In this document: piece after piece, positions 14,768-18,026 of the stretch | Position numbering within the stretch: position 1 is the first letter of the stretch | How the letters are laid out: the number at the start of each line of letters is the position of its first letter | Assembly: GCA_003232715.1 (NCBI GenBank) | Contig: QIJG01000292.1 | Coordinates: 1 to 18,026 of the forward strand | Direction of reading: 5' to 3' | Origin: Nitrospirota bacterium | Lineage (GTDB): Bacteria; Nitrospirota; Thermodesulfovibrionia; Thermodesulfovibrionales; JdFR-85 | Length of the DNA: 18,026 nt | Notes under the pieces: model-generated | Seen by the model: only the letters and a program-made list of their open reading frames with translations | Told to the model about the DNA's origin: nothing | The model's database searches: none | Program-made: the position numbers and the translations under genes

Positions 14768-14808
14768 AGCCGTCAGCAACCCGGGTTTGAGGTATGCTGG
14801 CGGTTTTT
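14768..14808 (+). terminator. Rho-independent terminator after rpmE
   Basis: CCGTCAGCA (14770-14778) pairs with TGCTGGCGG (14795-14803) with one G-T wobble around a loop of 16 bases, followed directly by TTTTT (14804-14808). It lies 12 bases after the rpmE stop, so rpmE and the next gene may be separate transcripts or partly attenuated. Confidence 0.8.
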
Positions 14809-14886
14809 CCGTTTTAAGGGGTTTTGTAATAATTCACCGCTGAGCACGCAAGTGGGATCTGCGGTCTGATTAGAGGCTGAACAGGT

Positions 14887-15837
14887 ATGATTTTCTTTAA
14901 AATTATCAGGAGTGTTCTCAATCTTCCATTCAATGCTGCCTTCTATTCTTCTTCGAAAAAGAATGTTGGAGGGCAGGCAGTTATTGAGGGTGTGATGATG
15001 AAGGGGCCTTCAGTCTGGAGTGTGGCTGTCAGGGGTGGGGATGGCCGGATGCATATTAAACGTGAAAGACTGCGAAGTCTTCCCGCTATACTGAAGGTGC
15101 CGGTTTTAAGAGGTGTGGCTGCCCTGTATGAGGCCCTCACTCTTGGAATTAAGGCCATAGATTTTTCTGCCTCAAAGGCCTATGAGGAAGAAGGAGAAGG
15201 CCCGATGAGCCCTGTTGTAATGCTGACAACCTTTGCAGTTGCTATGGGGATAGGGATTGCGATGTTTGTCTTTATGCCGCTTTATCTTACAAGGCTTGTC
15301 GGAATCGTTATGCCCATTGTGTCAGAGAGTTCCGTTGCATTTAATGTTGTTGACGGTCTTATCCGGGCTAGTGTCTTTCTCCTCTATGTCTCCGGAGTGG
15401 GGCTTTGGGGGGAGATGAGAAGGCTCTATGAGTACCATGGCGCTGAACATAAGGTTATCCATGCCTATGAGGGTGGTGAGGAACTGGCAGCCAATAACAT
15501 AAAGCGGAAATACAGCACCCAGCATCCAAGGTGTGGTACAAGTTTTCTCCTGATAGTGATGATAGTGAGTATTTTAATATTCTCCCTTATTCCTTACAAC
15601 TGGGATTTTGTTATGAAATTCCTATCAAGGCTTGTGCTTATTCCCCTTGTTGCGGGATTATCGTATGAGGTTCTGAAACTCTCTGCCAAAAATAGTGGTA
15701 ATGCGCTTGTTAATCTTTTTGTGAGGCCGGGGCTCTTGCTTCAGAGGCTTACCACGCGGGAGCCCGATGAATCACAGATTGAGGTGGCATTGAGTGCGCT
15801 AAGAGAGGTCGTGGAAGTAAAATCTGAAGCTGTTTAA
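14887..15837 (+). CDS. DUF1385 membrane protein (YqhQ family)
   Basis: A 316-residue protein with the DUF1385 signatures GGQAVIEGVMMKGP (28-41) and YEYHGAEHKVIHAYE (181-195), where the histidines and glutamates suggest metal binding. QHPRCGTSFLL (212-222) follows. Membrane helices are likely at about 110-134, 155-175, 218-236 and 246-265. Biochemical function is unestablished as far as I know. The gene is often found just before prfA, between it and rpmE, as here. The ATG at 14887 has only a weak AGG upstream but fits the family N-terminus. Codon use (AGG/AGA arginines) matches prfA and prmC, so it belongs to the resident chromosome rather than the imported locus. Confidence 0.92.
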   Translation: MIFFKIIRSVLNLPFNAAFYSSSKKNVGGQAVIEGVMMKGPSVWSVAVRGGDGRMHIKRERLRSLPAILKVPVLRGVAALYEALTLGIKAIDFSASKAYEEEGEGPMSPVVMLTTFAVAMGIGIAMFVFMPLYLTRLVGIVMPIVSESSVAFNVVDGLIRASVFLLYVSGVGLWGEMRRLYEYHGAEHKVIHAYEGGEELAANNIKRKYSTQHPRCGTSFLLIVMIVSILIFSLIPYNWDFVMKFLSRLVLIPLVAGLSYEVLKLSAKNSGNALVNLFVRPGLLLQRLTTREPDESQIEVALSALREVVEVKSEAV

Positions 15838-15898
15838 TTGTTGACGCCCCGGGTTTAGAAAAAAATAAAGAGGATTAAGAAGGATATAAAATAGAAGA

Positions 15899-16963
15899 AT
15901 GTTTAACAGGTTAGCTGCAATAGAAGAAAAACATGAAACTTTGACGGAGAAACTCTCAGACCCCGAGACCATAAAGGACAGGAACCTTTTCATGAGGCTT
16001 TCAAAGGAGCAGTCCGACCTGAAGCCGATTGTGGATAAATTCAGAGAGTATAAGAAGATACTCAGTGCAATTGAAGAGGATGAAGAGGTTCTCAGCTCAG
16101 GAGATAAGGAGCTGAAGGTCCTTGCTGAAGAGGAGCTTGAGGACCTCAGACAGAGAAGGGCAGAGGTCGTGGAGGAGCTTAAGCTGATACTTCTTCCACA
16201 AGACCCCAGAGACGAAAAGAACGTTATTATCGAGATAAGGGCAGGGACAGGCGGAGAGGAGGCAGCATTATTTGCCGCTGACCTTTTCAAGATGTATTCC
16301 AGGTACGCAGAGCAGAAGAGGTGGAAGGTAGAGGTAATAGAGGCCCGTCCTACAGGGCTTGGGGGGCTCAAAGAGATAACTGTTTCAATCCAGGGACGGG
16401 GGGCTTACAGCCGCCTCAAATATGAAAGCGGTGTTCACAGGGTCCAGAGGGTTCCTGAAACAGAGACCTCCGGAAGGATTCATACTTCTGCTGCCACAGT
16501 TGCCGTGCTTCCCGAGGCAGAGGAGATAGATATCAGTATAGACGAAAAAGATCTTAGACTCGATACATACAGGGCCTCGGGGGCTGGAGGACAGCATGTT
16601 AACAAGGTCTCCTCAGCAGTGAGGATTACACATCTCCCGACAGGTATTGTTGTGCAGTGCCAGGATGAAAGGTCTCAGTACAAAAACAGGGAAAAGGCCA
16701 TGAGGATCCTGAGGTCAAGGCTTTATGAGATAAAGATAGAAGCGCAGGAAAGAGAGATATCAGAGGAAAGAAAGGCCCAGGTTGGTTCCGGCGACCGCAG
16801 TGAAAGGATAAGGACTTACAATTTTCCGCAGAACAGGGTGACTGACCACAGGATTGCTCTGACACTCCAGAAACTTACATATATTCTCGAGGGCAATCTT
16901 GATGAATTATTAGATGCCCTTATTACCTATTACCAGACCGAGAAACTGAAAAAAGTAGCATGA
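15899..16963 (+). CDS. prfA: Peptide chain release factor 1
   Basis: RF1 recognises UAA and UAG stop codons and triggers peptide release on the ribosome. The 354-residue length is typical. The tripeptide decoding motif reads P186-E-T188 within QRVPETETSGRIHTSAATVAV, marking RF1 rather than RF2 (which has SPF). The catalytic GGQ is at 230-232 in RASGAGGQHVNKVSSAVR. The N-terminal coiled region (1-100) and the C-terminal NFPQNRVTDHRI segment are intact. ATG 15899 gives the standard N-terminus; its Shine-Dalgarno is weak. It overlaps prmC by ATGA, and PrmC methylates the glutamine of its GGQ, so the pair is functionally and translationally coupled. Confidence 0.98.
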   Translation: MFNRLAAIEEKHETLTEKLSDPETIKDRNLFMRLSKEQSDLKPIVDKFREYKKILSAIEEDEEVLSSGDKELKVLAEEELEDLRQRRAEVVEELKLILLPQDPRDEKNVIIEIRAGTGGEEAALFAADLFKMYSRYAEQKRWKVEVIEARPTGLGGLKEITVSIQGRGAYSRLKYESGVHRVQRVPETETSGRIHTSAATVAVLPEAEEIDISIDEKDLRLDTYRASGAGGQHVNKVSSAVRITHLPTGIVVQCQDERSQYKNREKAMRILRSRLYEIKIEAQEREISEERKAQVGSGDRSERIRTYNFPQNRVTDHRIALTLQKLTYILEGNLDELLDALITYYQTEKLKKVA

Positions 16964-17856
16964 AAACAACCTTGTTATCAACAACCTGCCTCTTCAACGA
17001 GGTCTCCTCAATTTTCAGGGAAAAAGGTCTTTCCGAGGCTGAAAGGGAGGCGGAACTGATCATATGTCACGCCTTCAATATAAGCCGGACCGAATTTTAC
17101 AGAGATGACCTCTGGGTAGATGAGTCTGACCTGTGGGCACTGAATTCCATTGTCAGAAGAAGACTTTGCCATGAACCCCTCCAGTATCTTACAGGTTATA
17201 CAGAGTTCTACGGACTCAGATTCAGGGTCGGCAGAGGTGTGCTCATCCCGCGGCCTGAGACAGAGATTCTGGTTGAGGAGGCTGTCAGGCTTGTCAATGC
17301 TCTGGGGATTCCTTCTCCGGCCATACTTGATCTGTGCACAGGCTCAGGGTGTATAGCAACGGCAATTGCAAAGAACCTTCCTTCTGCTAAAGTAGTTGCC
17401 TCGGATATATCGGTACCAGCCATGGGATATGCCATAGACAATGCAGGGCTGAACAGTGCAGGGAATCTCGTCTTTGTGCAGGGAGACCTTTTTGAACCGG
17501 TCCGTGGAAAGAGTTTTCATCTCATTGTATCCAATCCGCCTTATGTGACGGGGGATGACTTGATGAGTTTGCAGAAAGAGGTCAGCGGGTATGAGCCTCC
17601 AGAGGCATTAGACGGTGGAAGGGATGGGCTTGATTTCTACAGGAGAATCCTGAAGGCGGCCCCCCAACATCTCAGGGACAGGGGGTGTCTTGTCCTCGAA
17701 CTTGGTTTGGGACAGGGCATTGCAGTGCGTGAGATTGCCGGGGAGTGCGGTTTGAGAGTTGTGAAGGTTTTAAATGACCTTTCAGGTATAGAGCGGGTAA
17801 TGGTTTTAGAAAAGCTCAACAAATCCAGTGATAAACGGTTGCTGGAAGCGATATGA
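16960..17856 (+). CDS. prmC: Release factor glutamine methyltransferase PrmC (HemK)
   Basis: PrmC N5-methylates the glutamine of the GGQ motif in RF1 and RF2, using SAM. The N-terminal helical domain (1-80) binds the release factor and includes EPLQYLTGYTEFYG. GVLIPRPETE (93-102) precedes the SAM motif ILDLCTGSGCIATAIA (122-137), and the catalytic NPPY is at 192-195. The enzyme ends naturally around GIERVMVLEK. The final ~12 residues (NKSSDKRLLEAI) and the stop codon lie in or next to the left arm of a palindromic element, so the C-terminus may have been replaced by that element's sequence. Start and stop are otherwise unambiguous. Confidence 0.97.
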   Translation: MKTTLLSTTCLFNEVSSIFREKGLSEAEREAELIICHAFNISRTEFYRDDLWVDESDLWALNSIVRRRLCHEPLQYLTGYTEFYGLRFRVGRGVLIPRPETEILVEEAVRLVNALGIPSPAILDLCTGSGCIATAIAKNLPSAKVVASDISVPAMGYAIDNAGLNSAGNLVFVQGDLFEPVRGKSFHLIVSNPPYVTGDDLMSLQKEVSGYEPPEALDGGRDGLDFYRRILKAAPQHLRDRGCLVLELGLGQGIAVREIAGECGLRVVKVLNDLSGIERVMVLEKLNKSSDKRLLEAI

Positions 17857-17975
17857 CAGACTCTTCACTCATTCCCGTCCCGGCAGCCGGGACTCCGAGG
17901 TCAGTATTACATCTCACCATCTATGTGAGTCTTAGGTAATACTGAAAACCGTTCAGAGTCTGTCATATCGCTTCC
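17844..17975. repeat. Palindromic element with 21-bp perfect arms at the prmC end
   Basis: A perfect 21-bp inverted repeat (17844-17864 and 17955-17975) encloses two inner hairpins: 17877-17893 (GTCCCGGC/GCCGGGAC around one base) and 17901-17945 (TCAGTATTA/TAATACTGA plus CTCAC/GTGAG). Similarity of the arms may extend outward, since AAATCC and CCAG(T/C)GATAAA occur at both sides, to about 17822 and 18014. The left arm contains the prmC stop. It may be a MITE-like insertion, a bidirectional termination structure or an assembly fold-back. The sequence beyond 17976 shows no recognisable gene. Confidence 0.65.
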
Positions 17976-18026
17976 TTCCGATGTTCGAGGTTTTTTATCG
18001 CTGGGGTCGGATTTAATAGTTAATCG

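Noticed and set aside
15799..16371. A 190-codon - strand frame, serine- and leucine-rich.
   Set aside because: It is the mirror of glutamate/arginine-rich prfA codons and shows no domain; prfA is unambiguous.

Overview
The window looks like a bacterial chromosome segment in which a horizontally acquired surface-polysaccharide (Wzx/Wzy-type) locus sits directly upstream of a conserved translation-housekeeping block. All recognisable genes are on the + strand. The block rpmE, DUF1385 protein, prfA, prmC is an order I associate with Nitrospirota, Desulfobacterota and some Firmicutes. Its genes use AGG/AGA for most arginines (28 of 32 in prfA). That suggests, without proving, a Nitrospirota- or Desulfobacterota-like host.

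Layout: (1) 88-610, an IS200/IS605-type element with a Y1 transposase and hairpin ends. (2) 626-830, the frameshifted C-terminal relic of an IS21-family transposase (IstA). (3) 903-1064, a nested palindromic, MITE-like repeat. (4) 1070-1098, a consensus sigma-70 promoter (TTGACA, 17 bp, TATAAT). (5) 1219-12692, a tightly packed, largely translationally coupled polysaccharide operon: NAD-dependent sugar epimerase/dehydratase, DegT-type sugar aminotransferase, Wzx flippase, SAM methyltransferase, FkbM methyltransferase, a second SAM methyltransferase, GT4 glycosyltransferase, Wzy-like polymerase, GT4 glycosyltransferase, a heavily decayed methyltransferase, a short gene relic and a second FkbM methyltransferase. 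(6) 12695-13987, a much more AT-rich WcaI-like glycosyltransferase. (7) 13988-14554, a poorly explained stretch holding a stop-interrupted ORF behind a strong Shine-Dalgarno. (8) 14555-17856, frameshifted rpmE with terminator, the DUF1385 protein, prfA and prmC. (9) 17844-17975, a palindromic element whose left arm contains the prmC stop codon.

Inferred role: the epimerase and aminotransferase make an amino-sugar nucleotide. The glycosyltransferases build a lipid-linked repeat unit, the methyltransferases decorate it, Wzx flips it and Wzy polymerises it. The methyltransferase load (four intact plus one broken) predicts a heavily O-methylated glycan. Signs of decay are common: the broken methyltransferase, the frame-extended wzy end, the rpmE frameshift and the IstA relic. 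Several of these indels fall in or beside homopolymer runs, so sequencing error must be excluded before calling them biological.

I did not find a clearly new multi-gene system. The items most worth a second look are the prmC-end palindrome, the rpmE frameshift, the orphan ORF at 14015-14320 and the hairpin insertion inside the decayed methyltransferase.
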